A program made the translations under genes and the position numbers. Shown here one piece after another: positions 50,718 to 59,654 of a stretch of 64,000 bases of DNA; positions within the stretch are counted from its first letter, which is position 1, and each line of letters begins with the position of its first letter. This stretch comes from JAAYZH01 sp964479695 (lineage in GTDB: Bacteria; Bacillota; Clostridia; Saccharofermentanales; Fastidiosipilaceae): positions 99,204 through 163,203 of the forward strand of contig CAYZSO010000002.1 in assembly GCA_964479695.1 (NCBI GenBank), written 5' to 3'. The notes under the pieces were generated by a model. It did not search any database. It was not told the DNA's origin and saw only the letters and a list, made by a program, of their open reading frames with translations.

Positions 50718-52941
50718 TGAACTTCGTTATGTCCAGGCTTTTGCCAGGATCATCGGCGTCAAGGAGGATGACGCGCTAGAATACGCCCAGAGAAAGGGCA
50801 TCGGTGCATTGGTGGAGAATGCCACACAGCTATTGAGTACGCCAGCCCAGCGGGAAAAGCATCAGGCCTTTCTGGATCTTTACCGGATGAGCAGCGGTAT
50901 CAACACGAAAAACCCGGTCATCAATTCACCGGATGCGGCGGCGGCCTTCTTTCGCTCGGTGATGGATCAGGTCCATGACAAGGAAGCCTTTGTCGTGGCC
51001 TTCCTCAATACCAAGAACCGTGTTATCGATCACGAGGTCGTATCCCTGGGGACCATCAACAGCTCCATCGTCCATCCCAGGGAGGTCTTCCGAAATGCCA
51101 TCGTCAATAAGGCCAATGCGGTGATCCTTTGCCACAATCACCCATCCGGCGATCTGACGCCAAGCTCCGAAGACCTCACCGTGACAAAAAGGCTGAAGGA
51201 AACGGGCAATCTTCTAAGCATCCAGGTGCTGGACCACCTGATCATCAATGGAATCAATCAGCAGGACCACTACTCCTTCCAGGCCCACGGCGTGCTGGAA
51301 GCACCCGTTGCTTACGGCCAAAAGGATACGGTCAGGGAATCCTCAGCTCAGGCGGCATCCGGTAAGAACATCAAGGATGGTCTCAAGGAAATCACGGATA
51401 AGCTGGAACAAGGCATCCGTGATTTTTTCAGCGGCGACAAATACCAGGACTACCTGCGTACCATGTCGAGGTTCCATCATTACTCCCTGAACAACACGAT
51501 TCTGATCGCTCTACAAAAGCCGGATGCCACACTGGTGGCCGGATACAACCGCTGGCAGGATCAGTTCCAGCGCAATGTCCTGAAAGGTGAAAAAGGCATC
51601 CGCATCATTGCCCCGGCCCCTGTCAAAACCAAAAAAGAAGTTGAAAAGCTTGATCCTGTGACGCAGAAACCTCTGCGGGATGTCACTGGCAAGACTCTCA
51701 CCGAAGAAGTGGAGATCAAGATCCCCCGGTTTCGGGTCGTCTCAGTCTTTGATGTCTCCCAGACGGATGGGAAGCCCCTTCCCCAGTTGGCGAGTACCCT
51801 GACCGGCGATGTCAAGCAATATGATATTTTCATGGAGGCTCTGAAGCGATCCTCCCCGGTTCCCATCTCCTTTGAAGCCATGCCTGCCAGTACCGACGGC
51901 TATTTCAGCCAGGGCAGACAAAGGATCGCCATTCGGGATGACATGAGCGAAATCCAGACGGTCTCTGCGGCCATCCATGAGATCGCCCACGCTAAGCTTC
52001 ATAATCTGCAGCCTGACCAGGCTCATGATCATGGAGAAGATGAGAAAGCACCGGAAAAACCCAAGGATCGGAGAACCGAAGAAGTGGAGGCAGAGAGTGT
52101 TTCCTTCGCGGTATGTGCCTATTATGGCATCGCTACCGACGAGAACAGCTTTGGCTATATCGCTGCCTGGAGCAAGGACAAGGACCTGCCTGAGTTGAAG
52201 GCATCGCTTGAAACCATCAGCAAGACCTCATCCGAGCTCATCGATGACATTGACCGCCATTTTAAGGAAATCGTCAAGGAACGCGGAATCACTAGAGCAG
52301 ACATCGGACAGCAAGACGAAAAATCTGGATACGATGAGAATCCTTCTCCGCCCCTGCAGGAGGTGGAATTCCTCACCGGCCCGGATGACACCTACGCCAT
52401 CTATCAACTGAAAAACGACGAGAATCTGCGAAACCATCGGTTCGAGAGCCTGTATCACCTGCAAAAGCTAGGTCTGACTGTGGACTATACGAATTATGAT
52501 CTGACCTATACCGGACATTTTGAGACGGCTGCCGACACCAATGGGACACTGAACGGCATCTATGAAAAATTCAATGAGGACCGGCCCAAGGACTTCACCG
52601 GGCATAGCCTATCCATGAGCGATGTCATCGTCCTGAAGCAAAACGGTGTGCACACGGCTCATTATGTGGATGCCATCGGCTTCAAGGAAGTACCGGAGTT
52701 CATCAAGCCCATCAATCCTTTGCGCAGCATCGAGGATACGGTGGAGCAAAATGACAACCAATTTGATGGACTGATCAATAACGTTCCTGTCAAAGACGTG
52801 GATAAATCCAGAGAGGCTGCCGAAGGTCGTGAAGAGAAAAAACCGCAGAGGGAATCCGTAAAACAGCGGCTGAAAAAGTCTGCTGAGAAACCAGAACCCA
52901 GTAAAACGCTGTCCCATAAAACTGCAGAAATGGAGAGATGA
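50704..52941 (+). CDS. RadC/JAB + ArdC-like + YodL/DUF4316 multidomain protein
   Basis: 745 residues in three parts: a RadC-type JAB metalloprotease-like domain (ILCHNHPSGDLTPSSEDL at about 137-155), an ArdC-like ssDNA-binding part with metalloprotease motif (MSRFHHYSLNNTILIALQKP, then AAIHEIAHAKLH), and a C-terminal YodL/DUF4316-like domain (YAIYQLKNDENLRNHRFESL, then GHSLSMSDVIVL). ArdC-like proteins protect incoming single strands from host restriction, so this likely supports establishment after transfer. GGAGGTGG before the ATG. Confidence 0.85.
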   Translation: MNNTDELRYVQAFARIIGVKEDDALEYAQRKGIGALVENATQLLSTPAQREKHQAFLDLYRMSSGINTKNPVINSPDAAAAFFRSVMDQVHDKEAFVVAFLNTKNRVIDHEVVSLGTINSSIVHPREVFRNAIVNKANAVILCHNHPSGDLTPSSEDLTVTKRLKETGNLLSIQVLDHLIINGINQQDHYSFQAHGVLEAPVAYGQKDTVRESSAQAASGKNIKDGLKEITDKLEQGIRDFFSGDKYQDYLRTMSRFHHYSLNNTILIALQKPDATLVAGYNRWQDQFQRNVLKGEKGIRIIAPAPVKTKKEVEKLDPVTQKPLRDVTGKTLTEEVEIKIPRFRVVSVFDVSQTDGKPLPQLASTLTGDVKQYDIFMEALKRSSPVPISFEAMPASTDGYFSQGRQRIAIRDDMSEIQTVSAAIHEIAHAKLHNLQPDQAHDHGEDEKAPEKPKDRRTEEVEAESVSFAVCAYYGIATDENSFGYIAAWSKDKDLPELKASLETISKTSSELIDDIDRHFKEIVKERGITRADIGQQDEKSGYDENPSPPLQEVEFLTGPDDTYAIYQLKNDENLRNHRFESLYHLQKLGLTVDYTNYDLTYTGHFETAADTNGTLNGIYEKFNEDRPKDFTGHSLSMSDVIVLKQNGVHTAHYVDAIGFKEVPEFIKPINPLRSIEDTVEQNDNQFDGLINNVPVKDVDKSREAAEGREEKKPQRESVKQRLKKSAEKPEPSKTLSHKTAEMER

Positions 52942-52943
52942 AG

Positions 52944-53168
52944 ATGGGTAGATTCAGTATTGAAGAGCTTAACCTCATGTGTATTTATGATACCGGCACC
53001 CGGTCCGGACTGATCGCAGGACTGGAAAAAATTGGCCTGGAGCTTGCCCCTGAAGACGCAGAGCTCTCCGAGCTTATCCAAAGTGCTTTGAAGAAGCTGA
53101 CGGCCATGAGTGATCAGGAATATGGAGAGTTGATCCTGGTTCCCGACTATAAGGAAGAAGACGACTAA
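52944..53168 (+). CDS. Transposon-transfer assisting family protein (TTRAP)
   Basis: 74 residues matching the small TTRAP family of conjugative elements (LNLMCIYDTGTRSGLIAGLE). The ATG at 52944 is better spaced from GGAG than the one at 52938, which overlaps the upstream stop. Confidence 0.75.
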   Translation: MGRFSIEELNLMCIYDTGTRSGLIAGLEKIGLELAPEDAELSELIQSALKKLTAMSDQEYGELILVPDYKEEDD

Positions 53169-53217
53169 GCGGAGCATCTGTTGCAGAAGGGTGGTGAGCA
53201 CTTGAGGAGGTGATGAT

Positions 53218-53556
53218 TTGGCAAACAGGAAGCGTCAGATCCCCATTATTATCATGGTCAACGAGCGTGAAAAAGCGCTGATCGAAGAAAAGATGCGCCA
53301 GCTGGGGACAAAAAACATGGGGGCCTACATCAGAAAGATGGCCATTGACGGCTATGTGGTCCGGCTGGACCTCTCCGATATTTCTGAACTGGTATCGCTC
53401 CTTCGAAGAAGCAGCAACAACCTGAATCAATATGCCAAGCGGGCTCATGAGACCGGACGCATCTATGATGCCGATATTGAGGATATCCAGAGCAGCCTAA
53501 AGAGTGTATGGGAAAAGGCGGATCAGATCATGACCCGCCTTTCCACCATAGACTAA
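53218..53556 (+). CDS. mobC: MobC-like relaxosome protein
   Basis: 112 residues: a ribbon-helix-helix N-terminus (IIMVNEREKALIEEKMRQLG) and the MobC pattern (LLRRSSNNLNQYAKRAHETG). It binds the transfer origin and aids the relaxase. Start is TTG behind GAGGTGATGA. Confidence 0.87.
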   Translation: MANRKRQIPIIIMVNEREKALIEEKMRQLGTKNMGAYIRKMAIDGYVVRLDLSDISELVSLLRRSSNNLNQYAKRAHETGRIYDADIEDIQSSLKSVWEKADQIMTRLSTID

Positions 53557-53644
53557 AATTTTTAATCGACAACATGGACGATATTTTAATTCCTTGCTAC
53601 GATCAGGGTAGAAGAAAATTTTCGGATGAATGGAGGTGTGCAGC

Positions 53645-53929
53645 ATGAGATTTCTCATCAAGCTGTTCTTATTCCCAATAACCCTGGCTTTAACGATCCT
53701 TGTTGCAGCCTGTCGTTTGCTGTGTCAGCTGTCTACCATGGTGCTGGGGATCGTGGCTTTTGTCTGTTTTGCCATTGCGCTGGGAACCATGGTCCTGCTT
53801 CAGGATTTCCCGGAAGGTCTGAGATTGATGGGCCTGGCCTGGCTGATCAGCCCCTTCGGACTGCCGCTGATCGCAGCATTCCTGGTTGAACTGCTTGGCG
53901 TATTCAATGATTCTCTGAAAGCGATTTGA
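53645..53929 (+). CDS. CD1845-family small membrane protein
   Basis: 94 residues, mostly hydrophobic with three helices (LFLFPITLALTILVAACRLL, IVAFVCFAIALGTMVLL, LMGLAWLISPFGLPLIAAFL). A fixed neighbour of the relaxase in this class of element; role unknown. The ATG at 53645 has ATGGAGGTG upstream. Confidence 0.78.
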   Translation: MRFLIKLFLFPITLALTILVAACRLLCQLSTMVLGIVAFVCFAIALGTMVLLQDFPEGLRLMGLAWLISPFGLPLIAAFLVELLGVFNDSLKAI

Positions 53930-53957
53930 GAAAAGAAGATAGCATAATCCTGTGACG

Positions 53958-53990
53958 GGCGCGGTGGAGCAATCTGCTGCGCCTTTTTCT
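53958..53990 (+). terminator. Hairpin with U-tract before the relaxase
   Basis: GGCGC (53958-53962) and AGCA (53968-53971) pair with TGCT (53975-53978) and GCGCC (53979-53983), followed by TTTTTCTTTT. It may end transcription of the preceding genes or be part of the transfer origin. Confidence 0.55.
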
Positions 53991-54010
53991 TTTGGAAGGA
54001 GGTGTCCGCT

Positions 54011-55408
54011 GTGGCAACCACGAGATTAATCCCCATGCATATCATCAAAGGTCAGACCGTGGCCCACACGGTACATGAACGCCTTTCCTATGCCATCAAT
54101 CCTGATAAAACCAACAGCGGGCAGCTCGTCAAAGCCTATGGCTGCGAACCGGAAACCGCCGCCGGAGAGATGCTGCTTTGTAAGAAAGAATATGAGACCT
54201 ACATTGGCCGCGGTGAAGAGAAGAAGAGCGACATTGTACTCTATCAGATCCGGCAGTCCTTTAAACCGGGAGAAATCACCCCGCAGAAAGCACAGGAGAT
54301 CGGCTATGAACTGGCCATGAGCTTCACCAAGGGCAAGTATCAATTCGTTGTCGCTACTCATACCGATCATGCCCATATCCACAATCACATCATTTTCAAT
54401 TCCACATCGATTGACCATACACAAAAATTCAGAAATTTCCTTGGCTCCAGTGAAGCGATCCGGAAAATCAGCGACAAGCTTTGCCTTGAGAATGGACTCT
54501 CAATCATCGAAGCGCCAAAGCAAGGATCGTCCCATTATGGCAAGTGGCTGGGCGACAAGAAGCCGCTATCCTGGCAGGAAAGGCTACGACAAACCATCGA
54601 TGCTGTCATGGCGCAAAAGCCAGTAGATTTTGAAACTTTCCTGAAGCTGATGGTGGAGAATGGTTATGAAGTTAAACACGGACAACATCTGGCTTTCAAA
54701 GCCAGTGGACAGCAAAAGTTCACGAGATTACGATCCTTGGGTGAAGGATATTCTGAGGATGAGTTAAGATCTGCGATACTTGGAAAAACTGTCCACACGC
54801 CAAAAGCCAAAGTTCCTTATCAAAAAAATCCAGACAAGATCAATCTCCTGGTGGATATCCAGGCCAAACTTCAAGCCGGAAAAGGTACTGGTTATGAGCG
54901 TTGGGCGAAGGTGTTCAACCTGAAACAGATGGCTCAGACCATCAATTTTCTGACGGAGAATAACATCACCGACTATGAAGCACTGGTTGAAAAAACAAAA
55001 GCTGCGACGGATCGTTATCACGAGCTGTCACAGCAGATCAAGAATATTGAAAAACGAATGGCGGAGATTACTGAGTTGAAGAAGCATATCATTAACTATG
55101 CGAAAACGAAGGAGATATATACCGCTTATCGAGAATCTGGATATTCCGCAAAATATTATGAGTCGAACACCGAAAACATTCTGCTTCACCAATCATCCAA
55201 GCAAGGTTTTGACTCGATTTCATCAAAAAAAATACCTTCAATGAGAGACCTTCAACAGGAATTCAACTCATGCCTAGATTCTAAAAAAGTCATTTTAAAG
55301 GACTATGTAAAACAAAAATATATAATGAAAGAATCACTGACGGTACAATCAAACGTCGATCATTTGTTTTCTCAAAGGTCAGAAGACAAGTTCATTAAGG
55401 GGCGTTAA
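54011..55408 (+). CDS. Relaxase (MOBP-type mobilization nuclease)
   Basis: 465 residues. The N-terminal domain has the relaxase motifs: DPDKTNSGQL after HTVHERLSYAIN, and the metal-binding histidines in ATHTDHAHIHNHIIFNSTS (HxHxH). It nicks oriT and pilots the strand. The GTG at 54011 has AAGGAGGT at good distance; GTG at 54002 overlaps that site. The last 200 residues are helical and AT-rich, differing in codon use from the N-terminus. Confidence 0.9.
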   Translation: MATTRLIPMHIIKGQTVAHTVHERLSYAINPDKTNSGQLVKAYGCEPETAAGEMLLCKKEYETYIGRGEEKKSDIVLYQIRQSFKPGEITPQKAQEIGYELAMSFTKGKYQFVVATHTDHAHIHNHIIFNSTSIDHTQKFRNFLGSSEAIRKISDKLCLENGLSIIEAPKQGSSHYGKWLGDKKPLSWQERLRQTIDAVMAQKPVDFETFLKLMVENGYEVKHGQHLAFKASGQQKFTRLRSLGEGYSEDELRSAILGKTVHTPKAKVPYQKNPDKINLLVDIQAKLQAGKGTGYERWAKVFNLKQMAQTINFLTENNITDYEALVEKTKAATDRYHELSQQIKNIEKRMAEITELKKHIINYAKTKEIYTAYRESGYSAKYYESNTENILLHQSSKQGFDSISSKKIPSMRDLQQEFNSCLDSKKVILKDYVKQKYIMKESLTVQSNVDHLFSQRSEDKFIKGR

Positions 55409-55483
55409 AAACGTTTGGGTGCGGTTAATCTTCGTAGAATATTCATATTGAATTCACTAGGCTTTTACGATTGTGGTTTTGCC

Positions 55484-55816
55484 TTATATTCCCAAGATTG
55501 TAAACATTCCCTCATTACGTAGTGCTTGATTTACCCAAACAGAGATTTCAATGAGGGCATTTTTTGCTTGAGTATTTAACTGAGAGACATAATCAAGTAT
55601 AGCTTCCCACTGGGATTGATTGACTTGTGTTTCGCCATAGGGATCATAGCCCGGAATCACTGCTGCAAATGCTCTATATATTTCTAATTCGTTAAGAATA
55701 TCATCGTGCAACAACATTGAATCTGATTTCCAGAAAGTTTTATTATCCCACTTTCCTATGTAGAATTCATGATAACATGATCCTACACGATCACTTACAG
55801 TACAAAAATATTTCAA
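55484..55816 (-). CDS. Small protein of unknown function
   Basis: 110 residues with alternating aromatic and acidic residues, no motif recognised (CYHEFYIGKWDNKTFWKSDS). The TTG start follows GAGGTGAGG. It is the first minus-strand gene beyond the relaxase and may belong to the cargo that follows. Confidence 0.55.
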   Translation of the reverse strand: MKYFCTVSDRVGSCYHEFYIGKWDNKTFWKSDSMLLHDDILNELEIYRAFAAVIPGYDPYGETQVNQSQWEAILDYVSQLNTQAKNALIEISVWVNQALRNEGMFTILGI

Positions 55817-55968
55817 AACCTCACCTCTCGAAAAATCTGTGATACAACTCCCACTAAGATTTATAAGGCAAAAGTTTATCCGAGTGCTATAGTTTGAGGC
55901 TATCCGGGCTTATTGGATAATCAAATTCACCGCCCGAAATCAAACGTTCTTGGAACCATCAGGACTAA

Positions 55969-57486
55969 TCATTGCCTTCTGTTCAGAAAATCCAAATGAG
56001 TATTACTATTTATTTTCACACAATAGTCAGCAATTGTTTTAAGTATATTATGATTAACGGCATAGTTGAGATCTCCTACAATATACAGTTTGTCGCGTGC
56101 TCTCGACAAAGCAACATTCAATCGCCTAACATCACCAAGAAATCTGAAAGAGCCAACAGTTCTGGTCAAACTGAATATTACTATGTCGCACTCTTTTCCT
56201 TGGAAGCCATCGATGGTGTCTACATTCACATTGAGACATCTAAAAGATTCTTTTTGCACTAATTCCTGCAGTGTAGTTACCTGATGTCTGTAAGGTGCGA
56301 TTACAGCAACTGATGTTAAAATTTCAGCGTTGTCGTCGAGTTCTTTTAAAATACATGTGATGATCCGGCACTCATCGAGGTTGTAAATTTTCAGCCTTTC
56401 AACTCTATTTGCCTCATAGCGAGGCCACAGTTCAGAAGGAGTATAGTCAACCCATATAATACTGTTGTCGCCTTTGATGTTTCTTCCATTTTTGAGCTCA
56501 CCATCATAGAATAAGTCTCCAATTAACTTCCCGATTTGATTGGTCATACGATACTGCGTATCTAGTACAGAGACATTTTTAGACTTCAAGAATAGGTCAT
56601 CAATGTATAAATAATTCTGCAAATTACACTTTTCGATACTTCTAATTACATCTATTTCCTCGGAACAGAAAACGGGTGGTAACTGCTTAGGGTCGCCGAC
56701 TAATATTGCCTTTTGTGCAATGGTTAGCGGGGCCAAAATTTCTGGTAGCGTTGCTTTGCATACTTCATCTATAATCACGACATCAAACATCTCCGACGAC
56801 GATTCGAATTCGTAGGCATTAATTCGATTGCAAGTCATGCCAGCAATATTAGCCGATAAGGAAAGCGCCTTTTCAAGACTCCTATCCTCATAGTCCAATA
56901 AGGTTTCTGAGATGATATTGATTGCGTCTTGGCTTTTATAATTTGCCTGTAGCCACTCTTTATATGTACTTATTATTGCTTCTGGCGAAAACTCGTCGAC
57001 CGCGCTATTTTGCTCTTTGTCGCGGATACGAACGATCCTGATTGAATCGTCGTATTCTGAGATACGCGAAATCAGGTTGTTCACGGCAATATGGGTTTCC
57101 GAACAAACCAGTATTCTGACATCTGGATTTTTACGATATAATTGTAAACAAATCTCGGCGATAACCTGCGTCTTGCCGGTTCCCGGCGGTCCCTGTATTA
57201 GGGAAAGGGCATTATTCCCCAAGGCAATCTCTACCGCCTTTTTTTGCGAGTCGTTGAGATTAAGGAAATAATCATAATCCTCCGCTTGGGGTAAAAGGAC
57301 ATCCGACGGATTAATAAACTCTATCAGCACTTTTGGATTGATTACCGCAGCGTAACGAACACGTTCTATGGTTTTGAGTTGTCGCTCAACTTTTATCTGT
57401 TCTCCGACGTCGTCAAGAGAAGTGAGCCTTTCGGATAAAAACGTCCTCCAGTGAGATAAATGTTCTGTCCAAGTGTTATCAGTCAT
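55969..57486 (-). CDS. Upf1/Dna2-like SF1 helicase, fourth gene of cargo operon
   Basis: 505 residues with all SF1B motifs: Walker A QGPPGTGKTQVI (residues about 98-109), Walker B FDVVIIDEVCKATLPE, motif III LVGDPKQLPPVF, motif IV LDTQYRMTNQIG, motif V TIDGFQGKECDIVIFSLTRT and motif VI RLNVALSRARDKLYIVGD. It should translocate 5'-3' on nucleic acid. No nuclease domain is fused. The ATG at 57486 overlaps the preceding gene by 8 bases. The operon context suggests a defence role. Confidence 0.88.
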   Translation of the reverse strand: MTDNTWTEHLSHWRTFLSERLTSLDDVGEQIKVERQLKTIERVRYAAVINPKVLIEFINPSDVLLPQAEDYDYFLNLNDSQKKAVEIALGNNALSLIQGPPGTGKTQVIAEICLQLYRKNPDVRILVCSETHIAVNNLISRISEYDDSIRIVRIRDKEQNSAVDEFSPEAIISTYKEWLQANYKSQDAINIISETLLDYEDRSLEKALSLSANIAGMTCNRINAYEFESSSEMFDVVIIDEVCKATLPEILAPLTIAQKAILVGDPKQLPPVFCSEEIDVIRSIEKCNLQNYLYIDDLFLKSKNVSVLDTQYRMTNQIGKLIGDLFYDGELKNGRNIKGDNSIIWVDYTPSELWPRYEANRVERLKIYNLDECRIITCILKELDDNAEILTSVAVIAPYRHQVTTLQELVQKESFRCLNVNVDTIDGFQGKECDIVIFSLTRTVGSFRFLGDVRRLNVALSRARDKLYIVGDLNYAVNHNILKTIADYCVKINSNTHLDFLNRRQ

Positions 57487-57925
57487 AACTCTCGCCTCCC
57501 GCACAAATCCTAAAGTCAAAGCATTTCGCTAAACCGATTAAGAAACTACGTTTGACCTTTGGTAGCAATTCAACCAGTATTGCGGTTTTGGCTTCAATAG
57601 CAGTTTTTTCTATACTATAGTCAGCATTGTCGGCAACAAGCAGAATTTCATTGGGTATATCTATTTCAAATGAGCTGTGCGAACAAATTTCAATAAGTGC
57701 AACAACGGCATCCGAAAGCGAGAGTCTGCGGGACTCTATATCAACACTAATAATTTGCTGATTGACCAGTTTTCGAAGGGCATTTGCAATCACCACATCA
57801 GAGAAAACCCCCAGCAAATTGCTTATTTGCTGGGCATCTGTTAGCCCGTTCAGAACAAGACGGAAGATAGTCTGTTCAACAATGCCAAAGCGTCGGCCAA
57901 GGGAAAAATCAATTTTGACTGTCAT
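57479..57925 (-). CDS. Small winged-helix-like protein, third gene of cargo operon
   Basis: 148 residues. Residues 12-75 (VEQTIFRLVLNGLTDAQQIS, ALRKLVNQQIISVDIESRRL) look like a winged helix-turn-helix. No catalytic motif. The ATG at 57925 follows AAAGGAGG; it overlaps the upstream coiled-coil gene by 17 bases and the helicase by 8, so expression is coupled. Possible adaptor between helicase and the other proteins. Confidence 0.6.
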   Translation of the reverse strand: MTVKIDFSLGRRFGIVEQTIFRLVLNGLTDAQQISNLLGVFSDVVIANALRKLVNQQIISVDIESRRLSLSDAVVALIEICSHSSFEIDIPNEILLVADNADYSIEKTAIEAKTAILVELLPKVKRSFLIGLAKCFDFRICAGGESYD

Positions 57926-59654
57926 AAAGCCCCTCCTTTCGTGTAGCTTTCTTTTGCCTGCGTGTGTCCAACAACTCAGTTCTTCTGCCTTCAAGTTTTT
58001 CTCTTTCTTCACTTTCGGCAGATGATGGACGGTAGGGTTTTGGGAGGCAGGCAACTAATTGCCTATCAAATTCCTCTGCGACTTTGGCGAGTTCTGTTTT
58101 TAATGCCGCCAACTCAGTATCGGCTCTTTTCTTTTGAACGGTTGCCAATTGCAAAGCCTGGTTTGCACGACTGACTTCCTCTGTTTCTGAGAACAGCTTT
58201 AATAATAAGAATCTCGCATCTCGGCTTTTACTGTTCGATAATTGCTTTGACGCTTGGTCAAAGACTACATTTGTTTTAGCTTGTGTGGCTTCGGCGTATG
58301 CTATTTGGGAGGATAGGTCGTCTGTCTTCGATTTTCTTTGCTGTTGTATCTGGGCTGACTCGCGCTTGAACCGCTCCTGCTCTCGCTGATTGGCATCGTT
58401 TTCGATCTGATATAGTTCTGTTAGTCTGACATCTATTATTCGGCATTCATCAGACGACTCTGCTTTACCATCAGGAATTAGGTACACATCATTCTTCTTA
58501 CAAAGCGAATAGAGCATCTGCTGCCGCGCATACCACTGTTGCCGTTCAGATTTTAATGATGTAAGCGTAGATTTATCTTGAGTTATTTGTATTTGAAGCA
58601 TATCAATATATTCTTTTGCCGATGATATGCTGTTTCGGTAGTTAGATTTTTCACTCTGGAGGCGTTCCCATTTCCAATTATCATCAGAGTGTGAGTTAAT
58701 CATTTGCTGTATTTGTTGATTTGTATCTTTCAGCATGATAAAAAGGTTGTCTAGCTCCGCTTGGCGGTCTTTCACATCAGCAAAACGTGATTTCAATTTT
58801 CTATCAAAAAAAGATATTTGTACATTTAAGTTGGAAATTGGGACAGCCCAAAACGCCCTAACTGTTCTGGCTTGCTCATCAAGCGAACGGCTAAGGGAGT
58901 TTATGCTTCCGCTAATTTCCATCAACTCATCCGTTTTGTATTTGAAATCGTCTTTTGTTTTGTCTCGGTCGCTTTTCAGTTGAGCCGAAAATAGCTTTTT
59001 CTGCTGAATCGTCCAAGAAATGTACTGGATGACTGGGAGTAAATCAACTCGTTCTTGCAGGACAGCACGGAGTTTCTGTAAGGCCTGTTTTGTCAGTTTT
59101 TCAGATCCCTCACTGACAGCCACCAATTCGGAGACTTTCTCTAAAAGTGAAATGGCATCTTCGTTCTCAGTAACGGTGACTTCACATCCAGTCAACCTGA
59201 CCAGTTCCTTAATATCTTCGATCTTGGCTTGAGCGACCAGCTTGTCCTTTCGTGCTTCAAGGATATCGATCTCCTCGCCTATCAAACTCATTTGCGCTGT
59301 CAGGAAATCTCTATACTCGACAAGCGCTTGCTTTTCAAGTCTTTTGGCTTCCTGCATTTTATATAGGCATTGGCGACGTAGGAATAGGTCTACATATTCC
59401 AATAACCCTGCCCGAACCTTTTCGAACAAATCTGCATCCTTTGATAATTCATCTAACAGGGACAACTTTACTTTTTCAAAATCTATATCCTTGTCGGCTC
59501 GCGCCTTTTCAATCTCCGCTGAGCAACGCTCAATTGTGAGTTCGTAGTTGGTCTTGTACTCATCAATTCGAGACCGCAAATCCGCCGATGCCTTACGCAA
59601 TGAACGATTAACAAGCAGACGGTGTGGTAAAACAATATCCGGAGCACTCATCAT
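57909..59654 (-). CDS. Long coiled-coil protein, second gene of cargo operon
   Basis: 581 residues, strongly charged with several coiled coils (for example residues 25-110 and 230-470) and no membrane segment or ATPase motif. It may be a structural or sensing subunit. It starts in the stop codon of the membrane-protein gene (ATGA) behind GGAGG, so both are made together. Not similar to any family I recognise. Confidence 0.7.
   Translation of the reverse strand: MMSAPDIVLPHRLLVNRSLRKASADLRSRIDEYKTNYELTIERCSAEIEKARADKDIDFEKVKLSLLDELSKDADLFEKVRAGLLEYVDLFLRRQCLYKMQEAKRLEKQALVEYRDFLTAQMSLIGEEIDILEARKDKLVAQAKIEDIKELVRLTGCEVTVTENEDAISLLEKVSELVAVSEGSEKLTKQALQKLRAVLQERVDLLPVIQYISWTIQQKKLFSAQLKSDRDKTKDDFKYKTDELMEISGSINSLSRSLDEQARTVRAFWAVPISNLNVQISFFDRKLKSRFADVKDRQAELDNLFIMLKDTNQQIQQMINSHSDDNWKWERLQSEKSNYRNSISSAKEYIDMLQIQITQDKSTLTSLKSERQQWYARQQMLYSLCKKNDVYLIPDGKAESSDECRIIDVRLTELYQIENDANQREQERFKRESAQIQQQRKSKTDDLSSQIAYAEATQAKTNVVFDQASKQLSNSKSRDARFLLLKLFSETEEVSRANQALQLATVQKKRADTELAALKTELAKVAEEFDRQLVACLPKPYRPSSAESEEREKLEGRRTELLDTRRQKKATRKEGLYDSQN

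Noticed and set aside
55969..57486. Assignment to Gabija, Zorya or Hachiman from the helicase
   Set aside because: The helicase is SF1 Upf1-like; Hachiman and Zorya carry other helicase types and Gabija pairs a UvrD-like protein with an OLD-type nuclease, neither of which is seen here.
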